From UBA7236 sp964463165 (GTDB lineage Bacteria; Bacteroidota; Bacteroidia; Chitinophagales; BACL12), in NCBI GenBank assembly GCA_964463165.1, contig CAYXBK010000020.1, positions 30,678 through 94,677 of the forward strand: a stretch of 64,000 nt of DNA, given 5' to 3'. Within the stretch, counting starts at the first letter, position 1, and the number at the start of each line of letters is the position of its first letter. The notes beneath the pieces were generated by a model. That model was not told where the DNA came from, ran no database searches, and saw only the letters and a program-made list of their open reading frames with translations. Below are positions 52,901 through 60,654 of this stretch, piece after piece. The position numbers and the translations under genes were made by a program.

Positions 52901-54422
52901 GTGTAACTGTATTTGTTAAAGTATATCCTGCAAAATAAGATGTGTTGTAGTAATAAACACGTGCATAATACGTACCAGCGGCAAGTCCGTTTTTTGTAAA
53001 AGTGTTTCCGCCATAACCCTCCGCACTTCCAAATGAAGTTGTGCCGTCGGCATCATATAAATAAATTCTGTTATATGCACCTGTAGCGTTGGAAAGTGCC
53101 AGGCTTATCTGTCCGTCGGAACTTGTATTAAAAACATACCAGTCGCTTTCATCATAAGTACCCCCATTTCTTCGATAACCGATATGTCCGGAAACGGTTG
53201 AATTTTCATCCATTGAAGATGCTGTTACTGCTAAATCATTCGGCTCGGCATCATCTGCATAAGCAACGCCTGATATAATATTTTTTAATTTATAACCGCT
53301 GTAATAAGATGTGTTGTAATAATACACACGTGCATAATACGTACCTGCAGCAAGACCGTTTTTTGTAAATGTATTTCCACCATATCCTTCCGACGATCCA
53401 AATGATGTGGTTCCATCGGCATCATAAAGATATATTCTGTTAAAAGCTCCTGTTTCATTTGAAAGAACGAGACTTATATTTCCATCATAACTTGTATTAA
53501 AAACATACCAGTCGCTTTGATCATAAGCTCCGCCGTTATATCTGTGTCCGATATGTCCGTAAACAGAATCATTTTCCGCCATTGGCAATGCTAAAGAATA
53601 GGTATCATTTATTTCCGTATCATTTGCATAATTTGTTGGCGCAATAACACTCGTTAAAGTATAGCCGGTAAAATAGGATGTGTTGTAGTAATACACACGT
53701 GCATAATAAGTACCGGCGGCAAGACCGTTTTTTGTAAATGTATTTCCACCATATCCCTCTGCTGATCCAAATGAAGTAGCACCGTCTGAATCATAAAGAT
53801 AAATTCGATTGTAAGCACCGGAGGTATTTGATAATACAAGACTTATATTACCATCATTTGTAGTGGTGAATTTATACCAATCTTCCGTATCATAACTTCC
53901 GCCGTTATTTTTATAACCGATATGGCCGGTTACACTTGTATTTTCATTAATTGTAGTTGCAGTTGCGAATGTATTGTTGGGTTCGATATCATTGGGTTCA
54001 ACGGGTGATGTTACGGCAACTGAAATTGTATAATTTGAAAGCGAACTGGTATTATAAGCTTTAATGGCAATATAATAAGTACCTGCCGCCCTGCCGGTTT
54101 CAGAAACTGAATAGGTGCCCGGGGCTAGTTGCAACGTGGATGCTAATTCGGTTGTTCCGTCGCTGTCGTAAATCTTGAGATAAAAATTTCCAACGCCGGT
54201 GAGTATCATGGTTCCTGAAATAGTACCGTCGTCGGCAGTTGTAAACTGATAATAATCTGCGGCATCTGCAACTGTATTTCCGGATGATCCCGTTACATCG
54301 GTTCCGACAGTCAAGGCATCGGCGCCCGTATAACTGTTGTTGGTGGGCTCAGTATCGGCCCATGCCCGCATACTCATACAAGCCATAACCGACAGGCAGA
54401 GTAGTAATTTGTTTGCTTTCAT
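49935..54422 (-). CDS. PPC-repeat and Ig-repeat surface adhesin with T9SS type A sorting domain, 1495 aa
   Basis: The signal peptide LLLCLSVMACMSMRAWA follows an ATG at 54422; an earlier in-frame start at 54491 lies upstream of the promoter. Six repeats of about 120 aa of the pre-peptidase C-terminal (PPC) kind occupy residues about 25-735 (WYVFNTSSDGQISL, NRIYLYDADGTTSFGS, AAGTYYARVYYYNTSY). Seven to nine Ig-like repeats of about 80 aa follow (ADGPTEFCDGGSVTL, YLWSTGET, Cys-paired). The C-terminus is a T9SS type A domain (LAPNPASTSFLMQYEI, TSGIYLVQILY). It is probably a surface adhesin. The promoter shares a 23-bp motif with the response-regulator gene next door. Confidence 0.92.
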   Translation of the reverse strand: MKANKLLLCLSVMACMSMRAWADTEPTNNSYTGADALTVGTDVTGSSGNTVADAADYYQFTTADDGTISGTMILTGVGNFYLKIYDSDGTTELASTLQLAPGTYSVSETGRAAGTYYIAIKAYNTSSLSNYTISVAVTSPVEPNDIEPNNTFATATTINENTSVTGHIGYKNNGGSYDTEDWYKFTTTNDGNISLVLSNTSGAYNRIYLYDSDGATSFGSAEGYGGNTFTKNGLAAGTYYARVYYYNTSYFTGYTLTSVIAPTNYANDTEINDTYSLALPMAENDSVYGHIGHRYNGGAYDQSDWYVFNTSYDGNISLVLSNETGAFNRIYLYDADGTTSFGSSEGYGGNTFTKNGLAAGTYYARVYYYNTSYYSGYKLKNIISGVAYADDAEPNDLAVTASSMDENSTVSGHIGYRRNGGTYDESDWYVFNTSSDGQISLALSNATGAYNRIYLYDADGTTSFGSAEGYGGNTFTKNGLAAGTYYARVYYYNTSYFAGYTLTNTVTPAEYANDLEINDTYDLAVPMSENTSVNGHIGYRYNGGAYDMSDWYVFTTSSDGQISLSLSNTTGAYNRIYLYDSDGTTSFGSAEGYYGNTFTKNGLAAGTYYARVYYYNTSYYTGYTLTNTVTPADYVNDVEANDTYLTSMDMLTNSTAYGHIGYRWNGGDYDASDYYKFTTSSEGDITITLANTNGAYNRIYLYNTDGVSVLNSAEGYGGNSFTRTNLAAGTYFLNVYYYSSTHFSAYSLTNNFCPDAITIVAEGETTFCEGESVVLSTPDHHLSYLWSDGSTTETDAVTLTGDYSLTIDNGGGCIRTSNTISTESTPLPVAIIEADGPTEFCDGGDATLSVPITPDTYLWSTGETTPTITVSTTGDYDVLLSKNGCSAISDPIHITVNPNPVATITPDGATEFCEGGSVELTATTSESYLWSSGETTASIIADGSGDYSVTITDANGCSDMSSITSVTENANPVAGISADGPTTFCSGGSVNLMGTGGASYLWSTGATSSSINVTTSGDYSVTVYSAEGCSDLSDIISVSVEACGSVTISADGPTEFCDGGSVTLTSSELTGNIWSTGETTQSILVTTSGDYYCMNGVNTSNIISVLVNANPDATISADGATEFCDGGSVNINAIAGYDGYLWSNGETTSSINVTSDGSYSVEITDNGCSATSDIISVTVNENPDATISADGPTEFCVGGSVNINATAGYDSYLWSNGETTSSINVTMDGSYSVEVTDNGCSATSSTIDVNIDVAPVVSISAVTPILCYEGSVDITATTDGTSLQWQLEGVDIPGATNATYSATINGRYTCVASNGTCSTISNTIKIKNADRVVVTPAGTASLCGPSLMMSVAVYPGSTYQWYQNNTIIPGAVSNTYTTTTIGKFYCLITKDGCTRASKLLLVNPCRTGEDVNAFQLAPNPASTSFLMQYEIAEAGQIAFQITDLTGRIVWHDTKMLEAGSYTESIYTDQFTSGIYLVQILYADGTHAEQQIVIEK

Positions 54423-54454
54423 AATAAAGATTTTAGTGATTGAAAATTTAAAAA

Positions 54455-54485
54455 CAAATCTATGGGAGAGCATTTGTGGCCGCAA
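54455..54485 (-). promoter_or_regulatory. Adhesin promoter, -33 TTG and -7 TAGATTTG
   Basis: TTG (54485-54483), 20 nt, TAGATTTG (54462-54455) on the minus strand, and then 32 nt to the ATG. The -33 element lies inside the shared 23-bp motif. Confidence 0.65.
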
Positions 54486-54504
54486 CCGCAAATATTAGCA
54501 GGTA
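54482..54504. promoter_or_regulatory. Candidate operator, copy at adhesin promoter
   Basis: Begins GCAACCGCAAATATTAGC and ends AGGTA. 19 of 23 positions match 55231-55253. ACCTGC and GCGGT (read on the minus strand) form an imperfect dyad around an AT-rich centre, a reasonable shape for a dimeric regulator site. It overlaps the -33 element. Confidence 0.55.
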
Positions 54505-54556
54505 TGAGCCACTATTCAATAGCCGGCAGGATTGGGAAGAAATTATAAATAATGCT

Positions 54557-55195
54557 TCAAACAATACTTTCGCGGATTGCTTTTGCAACCGCTTCGCTCA
54601 CGCTGTGCACGTGTAATTTTTTGTAGATATTGCGGATATGAAAATTTACGGTATGGTAGCTTATTTTTTGTTTATCAGCAATCATTTTATAACTCAATCC
54701 TTCAACGAGTGCAGAAAGTATTTCCTTTTCTTTTTCAGATAATAATTTTTCATTCGTTATTTTTTTCTCTTCTTTCGTTTTGAAAAATGAGAGCACTTTA
54801 ATTGCAATTTCGGGTGTCATGGGTGCACCACCTTCATAAATTTCCCTGATCGCTTCAAGCAATTTTGCCGGTGGTGTTTTTTTCAGCATATATCCCGTAG
54901 CACCTGCAAGAATACTTTGAAATACTTTTTCATCATGATCAAAAACGGTTTGCATCATTACCGGCAGATCGGGGAAATTTTCTTTGCTTATTTTAACGGC
55001 ATCAATTCCATTAATTCCCGGCATGTCAATATCCATCAGCACCACATGCGGGTCACAACTCAATATATTTTCCACCAGATTGTTGCAATCTTCAAAAGTG
55101 CCGGCACATTCAAATCCTTCGGAATTATCCAAAAGGAGTTTTATGCCGTCACGGCGAATTGCATTGTCGTCAAATAAAGCGATGCGAATATTCAT
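54557..55195 (-). CDS. LuxR/NarL-type response regulator
   Basis: Receiver domain 1-120 with Asp9-Asp10 (LFDDN), the phosphorylation Asp55 (VVLMDIDMPG) and the conserved Lys near 104 (GYMLKKTPP). The C-terminal HTH (LLSEKEKEILSALVEGLSYK, HTVNFHIRNIYKKLHVHS) is of the LuxR type and binds DNA. At 212 aa it is a standard NarL-type regulator. It lies just after the sensor kinase gene in the transcribed direction (60 nt), so the two form a pair, with a separate promoter at 55205-55234. A likely target is the adhesin gene downstream and its own promoter. Confidence 0.93.
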   Translation of the reverse strand: MNIRIALFDDNAIRRDGIKLLLDNSEGFECAGTFEDCNNLVENILSCDPHVVLMDIDMPGINGIDAVKISKENFPDLPVMMQTVFDHDEKVFQSILAGATGYMLKKTPPAKLLEAIREIYEGGAPMTPEIAIKVLSFFKTKEEKKITNEKLLSEKEKEILSALVEGLSYKMIADKQKISYHTVNFHIRNIYKKLHVHSVSEAVAKAIRESIV

Positions 55196-55204
55196 TTTAT
55201 ATTA

Positions 55205-55234
55205 CAAAAATAAGTTTTCTGTTCATCATGGCAA
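55205..55234 (-). promoter_or_regulatory. Response regulator promoter, TTG-N19-TATTTTTG
   Basis: TTG at 55234-55232, 19 nt, TATTTTTG at 55212-55205: an exact -33/-7 pair with the textbook spacing, 9 nt before the ATG at 55195. Confidence 0.75.
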
Positions 55235-55253
55235 CCGCAAAATATAGCGGGTA
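55231..55253. promoter_or_regulatory. Candidate operator, copy at response-regulator promoter
   Basis: Begins GCAACCGCAAAATATAGC and ends GGGTA, paired with 54482-54504. It overlaps the -33 element in the same way as the other copy and lies just after the sensor kinase stop (55256). Confidence 0.55.
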
Positions 55254-55255
55254 GA

Positions 55256-58200
55256 TTAAATTTTAAAACGCAGGAAGACATTCGTTCCCTTTCCGTCTTC
55301 TGAAACTATTTCCAATATACCCTTTAATTGTTTGGCTCTTTCCTGCATGGTATGTAATCCGTTTCCGCTAAAAGTGGTGGCCGTGTCAAAACCTTTACCA
55401 TTGTCGGATAGCGTCATATGTAATTCATTATTTATTTTTTGAAAATGAATTTTCACCTCTGAACAGTTTGCATATTTAATAATATTGTGGATCACCTCTT
55501 TAAAAATCAGGAACAGTTCTTTTCGTTTGTCGGCTGAAATTTTGAGCTCGTTTAATTTTTCATCCACGAGGAATTCGGTAATTATATTTTTTGACTGCAG
55601 ATTTTCCAAAGCAAACGATTTCATACGCAGCATCATCTGATCAAAATTATCGTTGCGGGGCTGCAGGCTCCAGACAATATGATTCATATTTTCCTGCATT
55701 TCAATACTGGTAACCGATATTTTGTTGAGGATGTTTTGAATATCATTATTTTCGGTATCTGATTTCATTTTTGCAACTTCACTGTATAAATTGATGGTGC
55801 TGAGTGCGCTGCCGACATCGTCGTGCAGATCGTTTGCTATTTTGTTTCGCATTGCATATAACTTCTTCAATTGCTTTTCGCGAAACTTAATGATCGCATA
55901 AACGATAAGAATGATCGTTAATCCGCACAATAAATAAAACCACCATTGTTGCCAGTACGGATACAGGATGGTGAATTCAACGAGTTGCATTGCCGGGCTC
56001 CATTCGCCCTGCGGGTTTGTAACTTTTACATATAATGCATAATGGCCCGGCGGTAAACTGGTGAAGCTGATCTTTCTTGCATTTCCCGTTTCGATCCATT
56101 CGTTATTGAGTCCTGCAAGCTGATATTTGTATTTCACTGTGCCGGGTTGAGATAATTGCAGACTGGAAAGTTCAACCGAAATAAAATTATCACCATGTTT
56201 GAAACTGAGATTTTCGAACGCCGCTGTTTGGAAAATTTGCTTTTCAAAAACTGAAAAACCGGTGATATAAATTTTCGGAAATGCAGTTTCAAAATAATAT
56301 GTATCAGGATTAAATTGAATGAGATAATTACCTGCACCATAATACCATGCATCATTTGATTTCTGGTATATTTTCGCAGGATTTTTCAGTGCCCACGCAG
56401 CATTTGGCAGAGCAACAAACCGAAATGTTTCCGAATCGAGATTGAATACTTCAAAACCGCCCCGAACGGCTGTCCATAAATTATGATGCTGATCGGCATA
56501 AATGCCGTACATTTGATTTAATCCCGAAACTGAATTCTTATAACGGATAAATTTATTTCCATCTAATTTATTTAATCCGTTCCCTGTGGTAATCCAAAGT
56601 TGTTTTTTTTCATCCTGATATATGCCGGTTATAATATTGTTGGATATGGAGCTTGTATCATTATTTATATGCATATATTTTTGAAATACATTTTTAACCG
56701 GAAGTGATTTATTCCATTTGTTTAAACCCTCGGAAGTACCTACCCAGATATTTTTATCAGCATCTTTAAAAATAACGCGAACAAAATTATTACTGATGGA
56801 CACGGAATCACCGCCGCGGCATAAATCATAATAAATATTTCCGGCTTCATCGTAAATGCCCAGCCCCCAGCCAATGGTTGCGAAAATATGAATTGGATTT
56901 CCACTGATTGTGTCAAATATGGTATTGTAAACCTGGTAACTTCCTTTTTTGAACGGGTTGCTGCTTGTAAAAACCTTTGCCGCAGGATTATAATCGGTTT
57001 TCGGCAACAGTAAGTTTATTTTGTTTGACAACGGATCAAAATAAAACGTACCGGATTCGGTATTCAGATAATACTTGTTGTTTCCCAATGGAATGATGCC
57101 GGTTGGATTCACCCTGATTTTTTCATAATAAAATTCCATTAATTCAAAATCATTTCTTCCCAAAACGTTTTTATAAATTCCGTTGGAAGTGCATATACCA
57201 ATGGCAGAATCATTATATGCAAAAATGGAAAAATGAATCAGGTCCTTTTCAAAATTGCTGTTTAATTCATAGGCGGTAAATTGCCATTGTACCGGGTTGT
57301 ATTTTGAAATACCTGCTGTTGTTCCGATCCAGACAATTCCTCTGCTGTCTTTCAAAATGCAATTGATCCTGTTTGAAGCGATACTGTAATTATTTCCCCT
57401 GTCGTGTGAGAGTTTATGTAATGCATGCGTTTGTTTATGTATCATAAACAAACCGGACGTTTTTGTGCCGGCCAGTAAAATTTGATTATTCAGTGATTTA
57501 ACTATTTGTATCTCATCTTCAATTCCACTGATTTTTGTTTGTTCAATCACTGCTCCCTGTTTGCAATAAGCCGGATTTTTCTCAGCATATAACCCGCTGG
57601 TCCAGGTAGAGAACCAGATAGAATCATCTTCAACAAAAAAATTACGGACACTGCCCATAGCCGCTTTGTAAACCTGCTTTTGTTTTGTGTTTTTATTATA
57701 TATTTCAATTAATGAGGATCCGAGTTTTGAAAAATAAATATATTGCCCGTCACTTTTAAAACATTGAATCCATGTCCCGCGATCCGGTTTGTTTTTTCCG
57801 GAACGGGGATCGATAACAGAATAAGTAGAATCTAAAACAGAGGAATAAGTTATTTTATAATTATGTTTATTCACAAATCCGATCATCATGTTTTCACTGC
57901 TGATCATGATATAATCTTCATTCAGTTCCATCAGCGCCGTCATCCGGTTTGAAACTATAGAACCGTCGTCGGCAGGATCGTTTTTAAATTGTGTAAATTG
58001 TTTATCGCGGCTTTCTGCCGGGTCGTACCGGGTGAGGCCGCCATCACGTGTGGCTATCCAGAAAATACCCTGACTATCTTCAATTAAATCAATAATATTA
58101 TTGCCGGATAATGAATTGGCATTGCCGTCTTCATTATAAAAAGTCTGAAAATAATTACCATCGTATTTATTTAATCCATACGAAGTGCCAATCCATAAAA

Positions 58201-58279
58201 ATCCTTTTTTATCCTCGTACAAACAGGTAATAATATTGTCGCTGAGTCCATTTGCGGTTGTAATGTTTTCAAAATTCAA
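55256..58279 (-). CDS. Two-component sensor histidine kinase with propeller sensor
   Basis: Periplasmic sensor of two-component regulator propeller repeats (CLYEDKKGFLWIGTSYGLNK, LIEDSQGIFWIATRDGGL, and at least four more), then a Y_Y_Y domain (KYKYQLAGLNNEWIETGNAR), one membrane segment (WWFYLLCGLTIILIVYAIIKF) and a HisKA_3 kinase (IANDLHDDVGSALSTINL) with ATPase motifs (NIIKYA, DNGKGFD, GNGLHTM). There is no fused regulator. Coordinates start at a TTG at 58279. In frame upstream the open sequence encodes a signal peptide ending IISAQ (to about 58369) without an ATG, GTG or TTG, so the true start is upstream. It pairs with the regulator at 54557. Confidence 0.93.
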   Translation of the reverse strand: MNFENITTANGLSDNIITCLYEDKKGFLWIGTSYGLNKYDGNYFQTFYNEDGNANSLSGNNIIDLIEDSQGIFWIATRDGGLTRYDPAESRDKQFTQFKNDPADDGSIVSNRMTALMELNEDYIMISSENMMIGFVNKHNYKITYSSVLDSTYSVIDPRSGKNKPDRGTWIQCFKSDGQYIYFSKLGSSLIEIYNKNTKQKQVYKAAMGSVRNFFVEDDSIWFSTWTSGLYAEKNPAYCKQGAVIEQTKISGIEDEIQIVKSLNNQILLAGTKTSGLFMIHKQTHALHKLSHDRGNNYSIASNRINCILKDSRGIVWIGTTAGISKYNPVQWQFTAYELNSNFEKDLIHFSIFAYNDSAIGICTSNGIYKNVLGRNDFELMEFYYEKIRVNPTGIIPLGNNKYYLNTESGTFYFDPLSNKINLLLPKTDYNPAAKVFTSSNPFKKGSYQVYNTIFDTISGNPIHIFATIGWGLGIYDEAGNIYYDLCRGGDSVSISNNFVRVIFKDADKNIWVGTSEGLNKWNKSLPVKNVFQKYMHINNDTSSISNNIITGIYQDEKKQLWITTGNGLNKLDGNKFIRYKNSVSGLNQMYGIYADQHHNLWTAVRGGFEVFNLDSETFRFVALPNAAWALKNPAKIYQKSNDAWYYGAGNYLIQFNPDTYYFETAFPKIYITGFSVFEKQIFQTAAFENLSFKHGDNFISVELSSLQLSQPGTVKYKYQLAGLNNEWIETGNARKISFTSLPPGHYALYVKVTNPQGEWSPAMQLVEFTILYPYWQQWWFYLLCGLTIILIVYAIIKFREKQLKKLYAMRNKIANDLHDDVGSALSTINLYSEVAKMKSDTENNDIQNILNKISVTSIEMQENMNHIVWSLQPRNDNFDQMMLRMKSFALENLQSKNIITEFLVDEKLNELKISADKRKELFLIFKEVIHNIIKYANCSEVKIHFQKINNELHMTLSDNGKGFDTATTFSGNGLHTMQERAKQLKGILEIVSEDGKGTNVFLRFKI

Positions 58280-58456
58280 TTGCGGAAATTGCGCAGAAAT
58301 TATTTCAATCCTGCAGAATTGAAAAAAGAAGAAGAGGATAAATAAATATGTTCGTGTGTGTATAATGATTCAATGCTTTGCTTTGCTAATATAGAAATAA
58401 ATTTTTACCCAAAGGTTTTGTTTTCTGATATAAAGTAGCAAGAAACGAAATATGGT

Positions 58457-59245
58457 TTAATTATTTCTGCCGGTTTGAAATGTTTTGCTCAGGCCAACTG
58501 AATAAAATAAAATACCCGTCTGAAAATAATCATTTTCAATATTTGAAATTACAATTGCCTGCCAGGATGCGGAAGCAAACACCCTGAAGGATCCGGTCCC
58601 GCCGTATATGGAAAAATACGGTTGAGCAAGAAATGCACGGGCATTTTGCTGATCGTAAATCGTGTAACTCAGTAATGAATCTGTTCCGCTGTCAATAATT
58701 TCCTCCGATACATTAAAATCAGGATAATCCACCCACGTATTTTTTATGCCGAAATTGAATTGCAAATGTTTTCCATTGTAAATCAAATAGGGTTGCGCAA
58801 TCAATTTCTGATTTGTAAATGTTCCGTAACGATGCCGTCTTGTATAATCCGTTTCATCGTAATATCCCCACCGAAAAACATCACAATCTCCACCAGCGTA
58901 GCGACAACTATGATCAAGGTCAATTGTTGTATTTCCATAAGCGCCCAACACTCCAACCTGCAATTCAGGATTGATATCCGTATAGAATGCCAGCCCCGCT
59001 TCATAACCGATATTTAAATGTATTAATCCGCTGTTTGCACTTGCAGCGAATGAAATATGATCAATGGGCGAATAGGATAATTGTAATGCAGCCAGATCGG
59101 GAATTTCTGCCCAGGTAAATTCCATTTTTCCTTTTTCTGAAACAGGAGTTTGCGGTGTTTGAGGAATATAAGTTAATGGCCTGCAGGATGCGAGAAATAA
59201 TATTGTGAGAAATAAAATAAAATTAAACGTGGGATTTAATTTCAT
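58457..59245 (-). CDS. Hypothetical lipoprotein, 262 aa
   Basis: Signal peptide with a good lipobox (LFLASC, Cys21), so it is a lipoprotein. The rest is rich in aromatic beta strands with repeated short turns (ISFAASANSGLIHLNIGYEA, LNIGYEAGLAFYTDIN, YFSIYGGTGSFRVFASASWQ), suggesting an outer-membrane beta structure. No family is recognised. It lies between gldA and the sensor kinase, all leftward. Whether it belongs with them functionally is unknown. The start is an ATG with no clear Shine-Dalgarno and a heptad array 8 nt upstream. Confidence 0.7.
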   Translation of the reverse strand: MKLNPTFNFILFLTILFLASCRPLTYIPQTPQTPVSEKGKMEFTWAEIPDLAALQLSYSPIDHISFAASANSGLIHLNIGYEAGLAFYTDINPELQVGVLGAYGNTTIDLDHSCRYAGGDCDVFRWGYYDETDYTRRHRYGTFTNQKLIAQPYLIYNGKHLQFNFGIKNTWVDYPDFNVSEEIIDSGTDSLLSYTIYDQQNARAFLAQPYFSIYGGTGSFRVFASASWQAIVISNIENDYFQTGILFYSVGLSKTFQTGRNN

Positions 59246-59252
59246 GGTGTCA

Positions 59253-59287
59253 GGTATCAGGTATCAAGTATCTAGTATCTAGTATAA
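59253..59287. repeat. Heptad array before the lipoprotein start
   Basis: Five units GGTATCA, GGTATCA, AGTATCT, AGTATCT, AGTATAA, 8 nt from the lipoprotein start. Confidence 0.7.
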
Positions 59288-59328
59288 AGATAGTTTATGA
59301 ATACCAAACTGCACTACAGAAGGATGCG

Positions 59329-59395
59329 GACTGCCAACTGTAGACTGAAGACTGCGGACTGCGGACTGCGGACTGACTACCGCGAACCGCGGACT
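59329..59395. repeat. Heptad array overlapping the gldA stop
   Basis: About nine and a half 7-bp units, mostly GACTGCG or variants, running up to and into the gldA stop codon (59394-59396). It is the longest such array in the window. Confidence 0.8.
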
Positions 59396-60302
59396 ATTTC
59401 AAAGTCAATTGCTGGAACACATCTTCCAGACTTTGTTTTTCGATATTTAAATTGAGCAATGTCAATTTATTTTCAACTGCAAAGCGGAATAATTTTTCAC
59501 GCATATCTTCCGCACCGGCATATTCGATGAGCCATTTATTTGTTCCGTTTGGTTTTACACTTGTAACGCCTTTTATTTTTTCGAATACGGATTTATCGAT
59601 TGTTTCTTTTAATTCGATCTGAATGAGTGTGATGCCTTTTTGTTTTGTCTGGAGTGCATCAACGGTATCATCTGCAACCAGTTTTCCTTTATTGATGATG
59701 ATCACGCGGTTACAGATTGCAGTTACTTCCTGCATAATATGCGTGGAGAGGATCACTGTTTTTTCTTTACCGATATTTTTAATCAGTGCACGCACTTCCG
59801 ATAATTGATTCGGATCGAGGCCGCTGGTGGGTTCATCCATGATCAGCACTTTCGGATCGTGCAGCATTGCCTGCGCCAAACCAACCCTTTGCCGGTACCC
59901 TTTACTTAACTGCCCGATCTTTTTTTTCCGTTCAACCGTTAAACCCGTGATTCCGATCATTTCCTCAATGCGTTTATCCGCCTGTTTCATCCCGTTGAGG
60001 CGGGCGGCAAATTCGAGATATTCTTTCACATACATTTCGGTGTAAAGCGGATTATGCTCCGGGAGGTAACCCACATTTTTCCGCACTTCGATCGATTGCG
60101 TGCTCACATCAGATCCGCAGACTTTTGCATTTCCCGACGATTGCGGTATAAAGCAGGTAAGGATTTTCATCGTAGTAGATTTCCCTGCTCCGTTGGGTCC
60201 GAGGAAACCAAGAATTTCTCCCGGCTTTACTTCAAACGAAATATCGTTTACGGCTTTCTGTTCGCCGTATAATTTTGTGAGATGCTCTACTGAAACGGAC
60301 AT
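59394..60302 (-). CDS. gldA: Gliding motility ABC transporter ATP-binding subunit GldA
   Basis: ATPase of the Gld transporter, essential for gliding in model Flavobacterium. Walker A GPNGAGKST (35-43), signature LSKGYRQRVGLAQAM, Walker B VLIMDEPTSGLDP, and the switch His in LSTHIM are all present. I begin at the ATG at 60302 (MSVSVEHLTKLYGEQKAVND), giving 302 aa. The frame opens 14 codons earlier, but that part is not family-like. The assignment to GldA over another ABC-2 ATPase rests on the close fit of the whole sequence and on gldF/gldG lying in the window. It is separated from them by about 9.6 kb. Confidence 0.88.
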   Translation of the reverse strand: MSVSVEHLTKLYGEQKAVNDISFEVKPGEILGFLGPNGAGKSTTMKILTCFIPQSSGNAKVCGSDVSTQSIEVRKNVGYLPEHNPLYTEMYVKEYLEFAARLNGMKQADKRIEEMIGITGLTVERKKKIGQLSKGYRQRVGLAQAMLHDPKVLIMDEPTSGLDPNQLSEVRALIKNIGKEKTVILSTHIMQEVTAICNRVIIINKGKLVADDTVDALQTKQKGITLIQIELKETIDKSVFEKIKGVTSVKPNGTNKWLIEYAGAEDMREKLFRFAVENKLTLLNLNIEKQSLEDVFQQLTLK

Positions 60303-60654
60303 GTGCGGGCAAAAATACAGATTGTAACGCTGTTCGCAGTCCATTGCTTATAAGCGGGATGATTTTTTAACAAAAGCAATTAATAACTGCAAAAAGCGGT
60401 GCTGCAATACGGGTTTGCCTGTAAATTAGCCGCATTTATATTTTCCGGCCTTTCGGATTTTGAATTTGAAGAAATTTTGTTAATATCTTTGCGCAGTATA
60501 AATGCATCCCCGCTTTTTGAAGCAACCCTGAAATTTAGTTGCTCGTCTTGCCGGATGGATTAATCAACACACACGAATTAATTTTAAACACACACATAAA
60601 CCCATTCCTCTTGCTCAATAGGTGCTCCTTTTTTCTAAACGCTTAAGCCAATTT
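60303..60654. other. Divergent intergenic region before the giant T9SS gene
   Basis: Holds the promoter at 60460-60491 for the rightward gene and a long untranslated leader of about 155 nt. The leader contains a CACACA stretch but no obvious ORF. The GldA side has no clear promoter that I can define. Confidence 0.55.
60460..60491 (+). promoter_or_regulatory. Promoter of the giant T9SS gene, TTG-N21-TATCTTTG
   Basis: TTG (60460-60462), 21 nt, then TATCTTTG (60484-60491), an exact -7 box. It predicts a leader of about 155 nt to the ATG at 60655. Confidence 0.55.
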
